The notes: generated by a model not told the origin, from the letters alone. 22,748 bases of DNA from an uncultured Lactobacillus sp. (GCA_945281075.1 CALYQE010000014.1:1-22748); one strand, 5' to 3'; positions 1 through 9,866 are shown, counted from the stretch's first letter. Made by a program: numbers and translations.

Positions 1-13
1 AGGGGAGTATGGC

Positions 14-628
14 ATGGCAGAAAAAGGTTTGTTACTTGTCCTTTCGGGTCCTTCTGGAGTTGGCAAAGGAACCGTCAAAAGTGCAATCGTTGAAAATAAA
101 GTTTTTCCGTTTGAATATTCGGTTTCAATGACCACAAGAAAGCCGAGACCGGGTGAAGTTGATGGCCGAGATTATTATTTTGTTACTGAAAAATGTTTTC
201 AGGAAGCAATTAATCAGGGTCAGCTCTTAGAATATAATAAATACGTTGATCATCTTTACGGCACGCCATTTGCTCCTGTTAAAAAAATGCTAGATCAAGG
301 TAGGGATGTCTTACTGGAGATTGATGTAAATGGTGCGCGAAAAGTGCGTGAAAAAATGCCGGATGGAGTTTTTATTTTCTTAACGCCGCCGGACTTGCAT
401 ACTTTGCATTTACGCTTAGAAAATCGGGGCACAGAGTCCGAAAGCGTAATTATGGGAAGAATTAAACAAGCACGCAATGAAATTTTAGTTATGCAGGATT
501 ACGACTATGCAGTAGTTAATGATACTGTTGCTAATGCTGTTGATCACATCAAAGCAATTGTTGATGCTGAACATGTCAGTGTTAAACGCGTGATTGATAC
601 TTATCGGAAAATGGTCAGGGAGGAATAA
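14..628 (+). CDS. gmk: Guanylate kinase
   Basis: Cytoplasmic guanylate kinase (ATP + GMP to ADP + GDP), a step of GTP supply. The 204-residue product has the usual family length. A P-loop GPSGVGKGT lies at residues 12-20, and the GMP-binding segment with [14 protein letters not shown] and DYYF follows at about 38-56. The downstream LEIDVNGA and the lid-like LENRGTES segments are also typical. The ATG at 14 is preceded by AGGGGAG at 1-7 with good spacing; an ATG at 9 is out of frame. The stop falls one base before rpoZ, so the two genes are probably co-transcribed. The promoter lies outside the window. The call is firm. Confidence 0.97.
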   Translation: MAEKGLLLVLSGPSGVGKGTVKSAIVENKVFPFEYSVSMTTRKPRPGEVDGRDYYFVTEKCFQEAINQGQLLEYNKYVDHLYGTPFAPVKKMLDQGRDVLLEIDVNGARKVREKMPDGVFIFLTPPDLHTLHLRLENRGTESESVIMGRIKQARNEILVMQDYDYAVVNDTVANAVDHIKAIVDAEHVSVKRVIDTYRKMVREE

Positions 629-629
629 A

Positions 630-848
630 ATGAAAGTTACATATCCATCAATAGATAAATTATTAGCACAAGTTGATTCACGATATTCTTTATCAGTGCT
701 GGCTGCCAAGCGTGCACATGAATTGGAAGCCGGAGATCCAGAGGCTTTAAAAGAATATAAATCAAAAAAGCCAGTTGGCAAGGCACTTGAAGAAATTGAA
801 GCCGGCAAAGTTACCGTGGACTCAAATCATCGTGAGGTTAATCAATAG
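630..848 (+). CDS. rpoZ: RNA polymerase omega subunit
   Basis: Small omega subunit of RNA polymerase, which helps assemble and stabilise the beta-prime subunit. The 72-residue product begins [12 protein letters not shown] and contains [17 protein letters not shown], matching the conserved N-terminal region, and then a [13 protein letters not shown] segment typical of Firmicutes omega. I chose the ATG at 630 because AGGGAGG lies just upstream at 617-623. An in-frame ATG at 594 would overlap gmk by 35 nt and add 12 residues unlike omega. The gmk-rpoZ pairing is widely conserved. A hairpin terminator follows within 15 bases. Confidence 0.95.
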   Translation: MKVTYPSIDKLLAQVDSRYSLSVLAAKRAHELEAGDPEALKEYKSKKPVGKALEEIEAGKVTVDSNHREVNQ

Positions 849-861
849 TTGATTGAGTTTG

Positions 862-898
862 ATGACCTCCATCGTTAAAAAGATGGAGGTCATTTTTC
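862..898 (+). terminator. Rho-independent terminator after rpoZ
   Basis: A perfect 12-bp stem (ATGACCTCCATC at 862-873 pairing with 882-893) with an 8-nt loop is followed by a T-run at 893-897. It ends the gmk-rpoZ unit. No convincing promoter fits in the 14 bases left before priA, so priA may depend on read-through or on a promoter inside rpoZ. Confidence 0.9.
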
Positions 899-911
899 TA
901 AGGATGAATTA

Positions 912-3311
912 ATGATTGCGCAAATTATCGTTGATATTGCAGCTAAGCAAACAGACCGTGTTTTTGAGTATCATGTACCAGATGAAATCAAGGATTTAGA
1001 AATTGGTTCAAGAGTTTTTGTGCCTTTTGGTCCGCGTAAATTGCAGGGATTTGTGGTTGGACTGACTGAAAATAGTCAGTATCCAGGTAAGCTCAAGGAC
1101 CTGCTTTTAGTCGTTGACGAAATGCCGCCACTGACACCCGAATTAGTTGAATTATCAAGTGCATTGGCTGACCGCATTTTCTCGTACCGTATTTCCATCT
1201 TAAAAACAATGCTGCCGCGAGTGATGAGAGCTAATTATCGCAAAATTCTTGTCCCAGTTTCCAAAAATGCGCAGCAATCACTTTTTTTTCACGGTGATCC
1301 AATTGATCTTGCAAAAATTACTGATAATCAAATGATTGCTGCTGTTCGCCAGTTGCTTCGTAATGAAGACGCCAAAATTGAGTATATCGTTGAGAACCGG
1401 GCAAAAGTGAAAACTGGTAATCAATATGAGTTAGCTTTAAGTCAAAAAGATTATCTTGCTCTTTACGAAACACTGAGAACAAATGCCGTCAACCAAAAGC
1501 AGTTATTGGTGTATCTAATTGAGAATTATGCTGCTTTTCCGAAAATGCAAGATGAAATCGAACGGGTGGCGCAAATCAGTACTGCCACTTTGACTAATGC
1601 GGTTAAAAAGGGCTGGCTTGTTAAACGCCCAGTCGAAATTTACCGTGACCCATTATCTTCTTTTACGCAGAAAAAACAGGCGCGGAAACAAGTTCATTTA
1701 AATAAGTTTCAAAAAGCAGCATTAGAAGAGATTGCCGGAAAAATTGAGCAGCAAAAAGCGCAGACTTTCTTACTTGAAGGCATCACTGGTAGCGGTAAAA
1801 CGGAAGTTTATCTTAATGCGATCAGTCAGGCCCTTAAGCATGGCAAAAATGCACTGATGCTGGTACCGGAAATTTCACTGACGCCACAAATGGTTGAGCA
1901 GGTAAAGGCACGCTTTGGTAAAAAAACGGCGGTTTTGCACAGCGGCCTGTCTGAAGGCGAATTATATGATGAATGGCGAAAAATCCGGCGCGGCGAAGTG
2001 CAGGTTGTGGTTGGCGCACGGAGCGCGGTTTTTGCTCCATTAACCAATCTGGGCTTGATAATAATTGATGAAGAGCACGAATCTTCATATAAGCAAGAAG
2101 ATAATCCACGTTATCAAGCACGCGACGTTGCCCTGTGGCGCAGTCAGTACAATTCCTGCCCGTTAGTTTTAGGAAGTGCGACGCCTTCACTTGGTAGTCG
2201 TGCCCGGGCGCAAAAAGGGGTTTATCAGCTCTTAAGATTGCCAGAGCGTGCCAATCATCAACCACTGCCGGAAGTTAAGCTAATTGACCTGAAAAAAACT
2301 AACTTTGCCGGGAACCAGTTTGATTTATCCAAGGAGTTAGTGGCGGCGATTAAAGACCGTATTGCTAAAAAAGAGCAAGTTATTTTAATGCTGAATCGGC
2401 GCGGTTTTGCCAATTTCATGCTATGCCGGGAGTGTGGTTATGTTATGAAGTGTCCAAACTGTGACCTTTCGTTAACCATGCATAAGGATATTGGCCAAAT
2501 GCAATGTCACTATTGCGGCTATTCAACAAGTATTCCGCTGGTGTGCCCAAATTGTCAAAGCAAACGAATTCGCTTCTTAGGGACTGGAACGCAAAAGGTG
2601 CTGGAAGAATTAACTGAACTTCTGCCAGATGCTAAGGTTTTGCGTATGGATGTAGATACAACGAGACGCAAAGGTTCTTATAAAAAAATCCTTGATGCCT
2701 TTGCTAACCACGAAGCCGATATTCTGCTGGGCACACAAATGATCGCTAAGGGATTGGACTTTTCTAATGTTACTTTGGTGGGTGTTGTTAATGCAGATAC
2801 CGGTTTATGGCTGCCTGATTATAATGCTTCTGAAAGAACCTTTGAATTATTAACACAAGTGGCTGGCCGCGCAGGCCGCGCAGACAAAACGGGCGAGGTA
2901 ATAATTCAAACTTTTAATCCGGATCACTATGCGATTAAACTGGCCAAAAAACAGGACTATGAGCATTTTTATTCTTATGAAATGCAGGTTAGGCATGCGG
3001 GCAATTACCCTCCGTACTTTTACACTGTTTTGATTTCAGTTGCTTCTAAAAACGAACAGAATGCTGCTCGGGAAGCTTTTAAAATTAAAAGGCAACTCCA
3101 ACAAAAATTACACCGGACGACTATTATATTAGGGCCAACGCCAAGTGCAATTTCTCGCTTAAAAAACCAGTATTATTACCAAATACTGGTAAAATATAAA
3201 AAAGAAGACAATTTAAACAATTTGCTACATCAAATTCAGGACTCTGCGCAAAAAGTTAAAAAATATGGCTTAAGTATTTATATCGATAATGAGCCTGAAC
3301 GCATCATGTAA
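912..3311 (+). CDS. priA: Primosomal replication restart helicase PriA
   Basis: Superfamily 2 DNA helicase that recognises stalled or collapsed forks and reloads the replisome. The 799-residue length is typical. The N-terminal DNA-binding region begins MIAQIIVDIAA. Walker A is GITGSGKT at 290-297 and the Walker B box DEEH is at 386-389. Two zinc-binding cysteine clusters follow: C505, C508, C514, C517 and C532, C535, C545, C548. The C-terminal helicase lobe carries GTQMIAKGLDF and QVAGRAGR. All eight zinc cysteines and the nucleotide-binding residues are present, so it should be active. AAGGATG stands 5 nt before the ATG. fmt follows after 11 nt. Confidence 0.97.
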   Translation: MIAQIIVDIAAKQTDRVFEYHVPDEIKDLEIGSRVFVPFGPRKLQGFVVGLTENSQYPGKLKDLLLVVDEMPPLTPELVELSSALADRIFSYRISILKTMLPRVMRANYRKILVPVSKNAQQSLFFHGDPIDLAKITDNQMIAAVRQLLRNEDAKIEYIVENRAKVKTGNQYELALSQKDYLALYETLRTNAVNQKQLLVYLIENYAAFPKMQDEIERVAQISTATLTNAVKKGWLVKRPVEIYRDPLSSFTQKKQARKQVHLNKFQKAALEEIAGKIEQQKAQTFLLEGITGSGKTEVYLNAISQALKHGKNALMLVPEISLTPQMVEQVKARFGKKTAVLHSGLSEGELYDEWRKIRRGEVQVVVGARSAVFAPLTNLGLIIIDEEHESSYKQEDNPRYQARDVALWRSQYNSCPLVLGSATPSLGSRARAQKGVYQLLRLPERANHQPLPEVKLIDLKKTNFAGNQFDLSKELVAAIKDRIAKKEQVILMLNRRGFANFMLCRECGYVMKCPNCDLSLTMHKDIGQMQCHYCGYSTSIPLVCPNCQSKRIRFLGTGTQKVLEELTELLPDAKVLRMDVDTTRRKGSYKKILDAFANHEADILLGTQMIAKGLDFSNVTLVGVVNADTGLWLPDYNASERTFELLTQVAGRAGRADKTGEVIIQTFNPDHYAIKLAKKQDYEHFYSYEMQVRHAGNYPPYFYTVLISVASKNEQNAAREAFKIKRQLQQKLHRTTIILGPTPSAISRLKNQYYYQILVKYKKEDNLNNLLHQIQDSAQKVKKYGLSIYIDNEPERIM

Positions 3312-3322
3312 AGGGGATAAAA

Positions 3323-4267
3323 ATGACATCAATAATTTTTATGGGGACACCAGATTTTTCCGTACCGATCTTAAAGGGATTGGTGCAAAACAACTATGAC
3401 ATTAAAGCAGTGGTTACGCAGCCGGATAAAAAAGTTGGTCGCAAGCAAACGATCACTAAGACACCTGTTAAAATTGCGGCAGAAGAACTGGGACTGCCGG
3501 TTTATCAACCGGTTCGTTTGGCGCGCTCAAGCGAGGTCGAAGAATTAATTGCTTTGCATGCAGATTTAATTATTACAGCAGCCTACGGTCAATTTTTACC
3601 GACCAAGTTCTTGAATTCTGTTAAAATCGCAGCCGTCAATGTTCACGGCTCGCTTTTGCCAAAATACCGTGGCGGCGCCCCGATTCAGTATGCTGTAATT
3701 AATGGTGACCATCAGACCGGAGTAACCATCATGGAAATGGTCAAAGAAATGGATGCTGGGGATATTTATTCGCAAAAAGCGCTTGAGATTGAGGAGCAGG
3801 ACACTACCGGCAGCATTTTTGCTAAGCTGGCAATTGTTGGTCGTGATTTATTACTTGCGACTTTACCGCAAATAATTGCTGATCCGGCTAACAAGACAAA
3901 GCAGGATGAAACTAAAGTTGTTTTTTCGCCTAATATCTCAAAAGAGCAGGAAGAAATTAACCTTGAAATGACGGCCAGACAGGCAAATAATTTAATCCGG
4001 GGCTTGAATCCGGCACCAGGTGCCTATTTGACCATTAAAAATAAACGGTTAAAGGTTTGGCAGGCAAAAGTCAGTGAAGAAAAAACATCATTATCAGCGG
4101 GAAAACTTGTTGCTAATGATCATCGCTTTGCGATTAGCTTTGCTGATGGTTCAGTTTTAGATTTACTGGAAGTTCAACCTGCCGGGAAGAAAAAGATGGA
4201 TATTGCCAGTTTCTTAAATGGCCAGGGCGGAAAGTTCAAGTTAGGAGAGCAAATCGTTGACCAATAA
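3323..4267 (+). CDS. fmt: Methionyl-tRNA formyltransferase
   Basis: Transfers a formyl group from 10-formyl-tetrahydrofolate to methionyl-initiator tRNA for translation initiation. The 314-residue product starts MTSIIFMGTPDFSVP, a standard N-terminus. The catalytic triad is visible as N106, H108 and D144 in NVHGSLLPKYRGGAPI and MDAGDIY, at the same numbers as the E. coli enzyme. The C-terminal tRNA-binding domain is present. AAGGGG at 3311-3316 gives the ribosome binding site. The 3' end overlaps rsmB by 11 nt. The peptide deformylase gene def, often next to fmt, is not here. Confidence 0.97.
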   Translation: MTSIIFMGTPDFSVPILKGLVQNNYDIKAVVTQPDKKVGRKQTITKTPVKIAAEELGLPVYQPVRLARSSEVEELIALHADLIITAAYGQFLPTKFLNSVKIAAVNVHGSLLPKYRGGAPIQYAVINGDHQTGVTIMEMVKEMDAGDIYSQKALEIEEQDTTGSIFAKLAIVGRDLLLATLPQIIADPANKTKQDETKVVFSPNISKEQEEINLEMTARQANNLIRGLNPAPGAYLTIKNKRLKVWQAKVSEEKTSLSAGKLVANDHRFAISFADGSVLDLLEVQPAGKKKMDIASFLNGQGGKFKLGEQIVDQ

Positions 4268-5579
4268 AACTGCTCGCTTTATTGCGCTGAAAACTCTAAT
4301 TCGTGTGCTGAACACTGGCTCTTATTCAAACATTAGCTTGAATAACAGCTTGATTGCTTCTGATTTATCCCCGACCGACCGCAACTTTGCGACCAGATTG
4401 GTCTATGGCACGATTCAGTATAAGCTCTTTTTAGAATACCAGCTAAAAGACTTAGTCAAGACCAAATTAAAAGAGGACTACTTGGTTCCGCTTTTGTTGA
4501 TGTCCATTTACCAAATTATTTTTATGGATAAAGTCCCTAATCGGGCAGTTCTGAATGAGGCCAACCTTTTAGCCAAAGCATTTGGTAAGAAAAACTCGAC
4601 GGGCTATAAAATCGTTAATGGCATCTTGCGCTCGCAAATCCGTCGGGGCATTGTTTATCCAGAGAAGACTAACTTAGCTGAATACTTGAGCGTGAAAGAA
4701 AGCGTTCCAGAATGGTTAGTGCAATATTTAATTTCGCACTGGGGTGAAAAACGGGCAGCGAGTATTTTATCCAGTTGCAATGAAACGCCGAAAAATACCG
4801 TTCGTTTGGCCAAAGCAGCGGACCCAAATGCGGTTGAAGCAGAATTATCCGCTTTAGGGTTCGCGTTCGAGGAGTCGAACTTAACCGCGGACGAGCTTGT
4901 CTTGGATCATGGCGGCATAGCTGAAACTACCTTATTTAAAACTGGTAAATTAACCATTCAAGATGAAGCAGCCAGTTTAGCGGTAAACGCCTTTAATTTT
5001 GCCGGTGATGAGCAAGTGTTAGATGCCTGCAGTGCTCCTGGTGGAAAAACGGTTCAAATTGCGGAACAATTGCCAGCTGGTCAAGTAACAGCGCTTGATA
5101 TTCACCGCAACAAGCTGCGACTGGTGCAGGAAAATGCCGCCAGAATGCATGTGGCTGATCGTGTGCTCACTGAGCAAATGGATGCTCGCGAAGCTGATGG
5201 TGTTTTTGCCAAAGCAAAATTTGCCAAAATACTGGTAGATGCGCCGTGTTCAGGTTTAGGCTTGCTTAGGCGGAAACCGGAAATTCGTTATAACAAGGAA
5301 TTTACTGACTTGGAAAAGCTCCAGCAAATTCAATTAGATATTCTGAATCATGTTTGCACGCTCTTGCGCCCGGGTGGAGAACTAGTTTATTCCACCTGTT
5401 CAATTGCTAGTGAAGAAGACGAAGAAGTGGTGAAAAAGTTTTTGAATGTTCATCCAGAATTTCAATTGCAGGCTTTCACTGCAGGTAAAATTGACGCCCC
5501 TGATGGTTGGTTAAAAATTTTACCGGACAGTTATGGCAGCGACGGCTTTTTCATTGCCAAAATGGTCTTGGGAGGTTAA
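4257..5579 (+). CDS. rsmB: 16S rRNA (cytosine-967-C5) methyltransferase
   Basis: Uses S-adenosylmethionine to methylate C967 of 16S rRNA. The 440-residue product has an N-terminal NusB-like RNA-binding helical domain (about residues 5-130) and a C-terminal Rossmann methyltransferase domain. The SAM-binding motif DACSAPGGKT starts at residue 256. The two family cysteines are seen in DAPCSG (C331) and YSTCS (C381). The start is TTG at 4257, inside the end of fmt, with AGGAG at 4243-4247. No in-frame ATG precedes the NusB-like domain, so the TTG is preferred. Translational coupling to fmt is likely. rlmN, found next in Bacillus, is missing. Confidence 0.95.
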   Translation: MTNKTARFIALKTLIRVLNTGSYSNISLNNSLIASDLSPTDRNFATRLVYGTIQYKLFLEYQLKDLVKTKLKEDYLVPLLLMSIYQIIFMDKVPNRAVLNEANLLAKAFGKKNSTGYKIVNGILRSQIRRGIVYPEKTNLAEYLSVKESVPEWLVQYLISHWGEKRAASILSSCNETPKNTVRLAKAADPNAVEAELSALGFAFEESNLTADELVLDHGGIAETTLFKTGKLTIQDEAASLAVNAFNFAGDEQVLDACSAPGGKTVQIAEQLPAGQVTALDIHRNKLRLVQENAARMHVADRVLTEQMDAREADGVFAKAKFAKILVDAPCSGLGLLRRKPEIRYNKEFTDLEKLQQIQLDILNHVCTLLRPGGELVYSTCSIASEEDEEVVKKFLNVHPEFQLQAFTAGKIDAPDGWLKILPDSYGSDGFFIAKMVLGG

Positions 5580-5583
5580 CGTT

Positions 5584-6333
5584 TTGATTAAGACAGCATA
5601 TGCTTCCAGTATCGGTAGAATACGAAAAAGCAATCAAGACTCTGTTCAAGTTTTTGAAAATAAAAATAAAGTGACGCTTGCAATCGTTTGTGACGGAATG
5701 GGCGGACATCAGGGCGGAGATGTGGCTTCAACAATGGCGGTCAGCCATTTAGGGCACAGCTTTGCTGCTACGGACTTTACTGATTGTCGCCGTGCCAAGA
5801 ACTGGTTGGATGTCCAACTGAGCTCTGAAAATGAGACGATTTTAAAAACCGCAGATCGTTTTCCTGATTTAAATGGAATGGGAACAACGATTGTTTTAGC
5901 AATTGTTTTTGATCATGAGGCTTTGATTGCGCATTTGGGTGATTCGCGTGCTTATAGCTATGCTAATGGCAATTTTAGTCAATTAGTCGAAGATCACTCA
6001 CTAGTTAATGAACTCGTAAAAATGGGTCAAATAACTAAGCAGCAGGCTAAAAACCATCCTCAAAAAAATATCATTACGCAATCTCTTGGCGTCTCCAGCA
6101 CAATTGACCCAGAATACCGCCAAGTCAATTTGAAGGAGCATGATCTGCTTTTACTGTGTACTGATGGTTTAACCAATTCTTTGACTGATCCGCAAATTCA
6201 GCAAATATTGGCAACACGCGGATTATCGCTTAAAGATCAGTGTCATAAGTTGATCAATGAAGCTAACCGTTTAGGCGGCGGAGATAATATTACCGTCTGC
6301 TTGATCTCAAATGAGGGCGGTGATGAACAGTGA
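5584..6333 (+). CDS. stp: PP2C-family Ser/Thr protein phosphatase
   Basis: Metal-dependent phosphatase (PrpC/Stp type) that reverses phosphorylation by the PASTA kinase encoded next. The 249-residue product carries the PP2C metal and phosphate motifs: RKSNQD at 14-19, CDGMGGHQGGD around D37, TDG at 193-195 and GGDNITV with D234. I chose the TTG at 5584 because GGAGG lies at 5571-5575 with 8-nt spacing and the protein then begins with the family's N-terminus. An in-frame ATG at 5533 lies inside rsmB, lacks such a site and adds unrelated residues. The end overlaps stk by 4 nt (GTGA). Confidence 0.95.
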   Translation: MIKTAYASSIGRIRKSNQDSVQVFENKNKVTLAIVCDGMGGHQGGDVASTMAVSHLGHSFAATDFTDCRRAKNWLDVQLSSENETILKTADRFPDLNGMGTTIVLAIVFDHEALIAHLGDSRAYSYANGNFSQLVEDHSLVNELVKMGQITKQQAKNHPQKNIITQSLGVSSTIDPEYRQVNLKEHDLLLLCTDGLTNSLTDPQIQQILATRGLSLKDQCHKLINEANRLGGGDNITVCLISNEGGDEQ

Positions 6334-8312
6334 TTAATAAAGGATATTTATTAGGCGATCGTTACAAAATTATCGACACTCTGGGCGAGGGTGGAATGGC
6401 CAATGTATACTTGGCTGAGGATATTATCTTGCAGCGCAAAGTGGCAGTTAAAATCTTGCGCTTGGATCTGCAAAAAGAACCCCAAACTGTAGCCCGTTTT
6501 CAACGCGAGGCATTGGCGACAAGTGAACTGAGCCATCCGAATATCGTGATGGTTTTGGATGTTGGAACTGACCAAGGTCTGCCGTATATGGTCATGGAAT
6601 ATGTTGATGGTCCCGATCTAAAGGATTATATTTTAGAAAATTCGCCCCTTGATTTACATGATATTATTCACATTATGGATCAAATCCTGAGTGCGATGAT
6701 TTTGGCTCACAAGCATAATGTGATTCATCGTGATCTGAAACCGCAAAATATTTTAATGGATAAGCGCGGCAATATTAAGATTGCAGATTTTGGGATTGCC
6801 GTCGCTTTAAACCATAATTCGATTACGCAGACTAATTCCGCTTTAGGTTCGGTTCATTATATGTCGCCCGAGCAAACGCGCGGAGGATTAGTTACTAAGC
6901 AGTCCGATATCTATTCGTTGGGAATTATTTTATATGAGTTAATCACGGGCTCTGTGCCGTTTAATGGCGATTCCGCTGTTGCTGTGGCCCTAAAACATGC
7001 GCAAGAAGCGATTCCTTCAATTAAGGAAAAAGATCCGCAGGTGCCGCAGGCATTAGAAAATGTGGTTTTGAAAGCTACGGCCAAAGATCCCCGTGATCGC
7101 TATAATTCTGCCCGCGAGATGCAGGCCGATTTAGAGACTAGTTTAGATCCGGCCCGGGTTAATGAACCTGTTTTTGTTGCTAAACATGGCGGCAGTGACG
7201 ATGAAACAATCATTTTGCCTAATTTCAAGGCCACCAGAAAAGCAAAAACTCCTGAACAAAAGGTTGAGGAGCAAATTCAAGAAAAAGAGGAGCAAGACCA
7301 GCCGCGAAAAAGAAACTTCTTGCAGGCGCTAACTATGCATAAATGGTGGTGGCTCTTTATCGGCTTAGCCGCTGTCTTAGTCGTTTTTCTCCTGTTCTTT
7401 GTGGTAACTAATAACGGTAGAGGCGAAATTGGCATTCCCGATGTAACTAATTTATCAGAGGAAAGGGCCCGTCAAAAAATAGAAAATGTGGGCTTAAGAG
7501 TAGGTCAAATTAAGCACCGCAATTCGACTAGCATTGCTCGCGGTAAAGTGATCAGGACTTCGCCACCTGCAGGCCAGAGAATAAAAAAAGGCAGATATAT
7601 TGATGTTTATGTCTCTGATGGGATGGGTCTAGTGCGAGTTCCTGATGTCACCGGGGACCCTTATGAGCAAGCGGTAAGGCGGCTTGAGCGCATGGGCTTT
7701 GACGTGATTCGCGAAAATGAGTTTTCTGATAGTGTTCTGGCAAATCACGTTGTTTCGCAAAGCATCGCGGCGGATGTCGAGGTTAAACCATCAAAAACCA
7801 CGATCACTTTATCGGTTTCCAAGGGTAAAGACGATTATGATCGCCACCCTAACGTTAAATTGCCTAATTTTAAAAATCGACCCCTTAAAGAAGCACAAAC
7901 ATTTGCGCATAAACACGGTTTGATCTTAGAAGTTAATCCAACTTATTCCAAGAATGTGAAAAAGGGGTTGATCATTTCAATGAGTCCTGCGTCAGGAACT
8001 GAAATTTTGCAAAACAGCACAGTTGTTGTCAGTGTCTCGGAAGGACAACGGTCAGAACGGGATTCCACTGTCATCAAAACTTTTACGATTACTTATGATG
8101 ACGATGATGATGACGATTCAGCAAATAAGCGAGGCAATCATGTTCAAATTTATATTTCCGATGATGATCATTCACTCAATAATATCTACCGTGACCTTTA
8201 TATTAAGCGCGATGTTAACTTCTCCATTCCGTTCACGCTAAAAAATGGCGCGGGAGAGCTGAGAGTTGTACGTGATGGCCAAACGATTTTGAATGAAAAG
8301 GTGAATAAATGA
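6330..8312 (+). CDS. stk: PASTA-domain Ser/Thr protein kinase (PrkC/PknB type)
   Basis: Membrane sensor kinase that responds to cell-wall muropeptides and phosphorylates division, wall and translation factors. The 660-residue product has a cytoplasmic Hanks-type kinase domain (about 10-275): glycine loop from G19, catalytic lysine K41, HRDLKPQN with D135 and DFG at 153-155. An acidic/basic linker leads to one membrane span at about 339-362, preceded by WWW. Three extracellular PASTA repeats follow (about 368-433, 435-501 and 507-573). After them is an unusual tail of about 85 residues with a seven-aspartate run. The start is GTG at 6330, overlapping the stp stop. All catalytic residues are present. 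Confidence 0.96.
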   Translation: MINKGYLLGDRYKIIDTLGEGGMANVYLAEDIILQRKVAVKILRLDLQKEPQTVARFQREALATSELSHPNIVMVLDVGTDQGLPYMVMEYVDGPDLKDYILENSPLDLHDIIHIMDQILSAMILAHKHNVIHRDLKPQNILMDKRGNIKIADFGIAVALNHNSITQTNSALGSVHYMSPEQTRGGLVTKQSDIYSLGIILYELITGSVPFNGDSAVAVALKHAQEAIPSIKEKDPQVPQALENVVLKATAKDPRDRYNSAREMQADLETSLDPARVNEPVFVAKHGGSDDETIILPNFKATRKAKTPEQKVEEQIQEKEEQDQPRKRNFLQALTMHKWWWLFIGLAAVLVVFLLFFVVTNNGRGEIGIPDVTNLSEERARQKIENVGLRVGQIKHRNSTSIARGKVIRTSPPAGQRIKKGRYIDVYVSDGMGLVRVPDVTGDPYEQAVRRLERMGFDVIRENEFSDSVLANHVVSQSIAADVEVKPSKTTITLSVSKGKDDYDRHPNVKLPNFKNRPLKEAQTFAHKHGLILEVNPTYSKNVKKGLIISMSPASGTEILQNSTVVVSVSEGQRSERDSTVIKTFTITYDDDDDDDSANKRGNHVQIYISDDDHSLNNIYRDLYIKRDVNFSIPFTLKNGAGELRVVRDGQTILNEKVNK

Positions 8313-9202
8313 CTCAGCAAACTGAAGGCATCATCATTGGCTTAATTGCCGGCTTTTATGACGTTCAAACTGAAAAAGAGGTTGTTCGTACGCGAGCAAG
8401 AGGCGTTTTTCGCAAGAATAAAACCAAACCTACTGTTGGTGACCGTGTTAAAGTTGAATTGAATGAGCAGGGGATGAATTATCTCGTTGATGTCTTGCCG
8501 CGAGCCAATTTGCTTGGTCGTCCGGCATTGGCAAACGTTAATCATGTCTTGTTAGTTATTTCAGCGATTGAGCCGGATTTTTCGGTTCAATTATTAGACC
8601 GGTATCTGACCTTTTTTGCGTGGAAAAAAGTTGCTGTCAGTGTTTATCTTTCAAAAAGCGATCTCATCGATGATGAACAGGCAGCTGAAATTAAAGAAAT
8701 CCTGTCTTATTATGATCAGATCGGCTATCCTGTCTATTATGAATGGAAAGAACTGGCTAAAAGCTTGCCTAATGCGATTAAAAAAGACCAAATTTGGACG
8801 TTAGCGGGGCAATCTGGAGCCGGTAAATCGACACTGATTAATCACCTCAAAAAGAATTTGCAACAGGAAACAGCCGCAATTTCAACGAGTTTAAACCGCG
8901 GAAAGCACACTACTAGAACGGTCCAATTGTTTGCACTCGGTCAAGGATTTTTAGCTGATACCCCGGGATTTTCCGCAATTGATTTTACTCCCATTAAGAT
9001 TAATGAGTTGTGTAATTATTTTGTCGAATTCAACCGGGAAAGTTCTAAATGTAAATTTCGCGGCTGCCAGCATCTCAAAGAACCTAAATGTGAAGTGAAA
9101 AAGCTGGTAGAAGAAAAAAAGATTTTGTCCAGTCGCTATGATAATTATCTCTTGATGCGGAGCGAAATTGAGAATGGGCGTGTTCCCGAATATTTAAAAT
9201 AA
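8309..9202 (+). CDS. rsgA: Ribosome small subunit-dependent GTPase A
   Basis: Circularly permuted GTPase that acts late in 30S subunit assembly. The 297-residue product has an N-terminal OB-fold (about 1-70). The G4-type motif SKSD at 115-118 (canonical NKxD) precedes G1, GQSGAGKST, from residue 167, which shows the permutation. DTPG (G3) starts at 217. The C-terminal zinc site is C248, C253, H255 and C261. The ATG overlaps the stk stop as ATGA, with AAAGGTG upstream. In Firmicutes this GTPase is a reported substrate of the PASTA kinase, so the shared transcript with stk makes functional sense. Confidence 0.96.
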   Translation: MTQQTEGIIIGLIAGFYDVQTEKEVVRTRARGVFRKNKTKPTVGDRVKVELNEQGMNYLVDVLPRANLLGRPALANVNHVLLVISAIEPDFSVQLLDRYLTFFAWKKVAVSVYLSKSDLIDDEQAAEIKEILSYYDQIGYPVYYEWKELAKSLPNAIKKDQIWTLAGQSGAGKSTLINHLKKNLQQETAAISTSLNRGKHTTRTVQLFALGQGFLADTPGFSAIDFTPIKINELCNYFVEFNRESSKCKFRGCQHLKEPKCEVKKLVEEKKILSSRYDNYLLMRSEIENGRVPEYLK

Positions 9203-9212
9203 AGGAGTAAAA

Positions 9213-9866
9213 ATGATGATTGCACCATCAATTTTAAACATCGATAACTTGAATTTAGAAAAAGACATCAAAATTGCGATTGATGCCGGCATAACAAGGT
9301 TTCATATTGACATCATGGATGGGCATTTTGTCCCTAATCTGTCTTTTGGACCGCAGCTGGTTAGTGATTTTAAAAAGTCTTTTCCAGGTATTGAAGCAGA
9401 AGTTCACCTGATGAGCGATAATCCCAAGGTGCTGGTTCCAGCTTTTGTTGATGCCGGTCCAGATTTGATGTTATTGCATTATGAGGCAATGACGATGGCT
9501 GAACTTGATCATTGGCTCGATTTTTTGCATGAGCATGATGTTAAAGCCGGGATTGTTCTCAATCCGGATACGCCTGTGTCCGTTTTAACTGAATTCGCCC
9601 CTAAACTTGATCAAGTATTGATTATGTCGGTTTATCCCGGATTTGGTGGGCAAAAATTTATCCCTGAATCATGTGCCAAAATTGAAGCTGCGAATGAATT
9701 ATTGCAAAACAAAATACCTGTTGAAGTGGATGGCGGAATTAATCAAGAAACGGCTAAACTGGTTAGGGAAGCCGGCACAAGTATTTTTGTCGCAGGTTCA
9801 TATTTGTTCTGTCAAGACAGCATTACTGACCAAATTAATGAGCTTAAGGAGATCGTTGAGCGATGA
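9213..9866 (+). CDS. rpe: Ribulose-phosphate 3-epimerase
   Basis: Interconverts D-ribulose 5-phosphate and D-xylulose 5-phosphate in the pentose phosphate pathway. The 217-residue TIM-barrel protein shows the family metal ligands and catalytic acids: H31 and D33 in HIDIMDGHFVPN, H65 in VHLMS and D173 in VDGG. The MSVYPGFGGQKF loop that contacts phosphate is intact. AAAGGAG at 9201-9207 precedes two adjacent in-frame ATGs, 9213 and 9216. The second has the more usual spacing, so the first residue is uncertain. The 3' end overlaps thiN as ATGA. Confidence 0.96.
   Translation: MMIAPSILNIDNLNLEKDIKIAIDAGITRFHIDIMDGHFVPNLSFGPQLVSDFKKSFPGIEAEVHLMSDNPKVLVPAFVDAGPDLMLLHYEAMTMAELDHWLDFLHEHDVKAGIVLNPDTPVSVLTEFAPKLDQVLIMSVYPGFGGQKFIPESCAKIEAANELLQNKIPVEVDGGINQETAKLVREAGTSIFVAGSYLFCQDSITDQINELKEIVER

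Noticed and set aside
1834..2265. 143-codon open frame on the - strand inside priA
   Set aside because: It lies wholly opposite conserved helicase motifs of priA, has no plausible ribosome binding site, and its composition looks like antisense translation.
5533..5583. Longer stp starting at the ATG inside rsmB
   Set aside because: No ribosome binding site precedes it and the added residues do not resemble the phosphatase N-terminus, whereas TTG at 5584 has GGAGG at good spacing.
9847..9866. Possible TPP riboswitch linked to thiN
   Set aside because: No TPP-aptamer-like sequence is visible, and thiN is internal to an operon with a 4-nt overlap with rpe.
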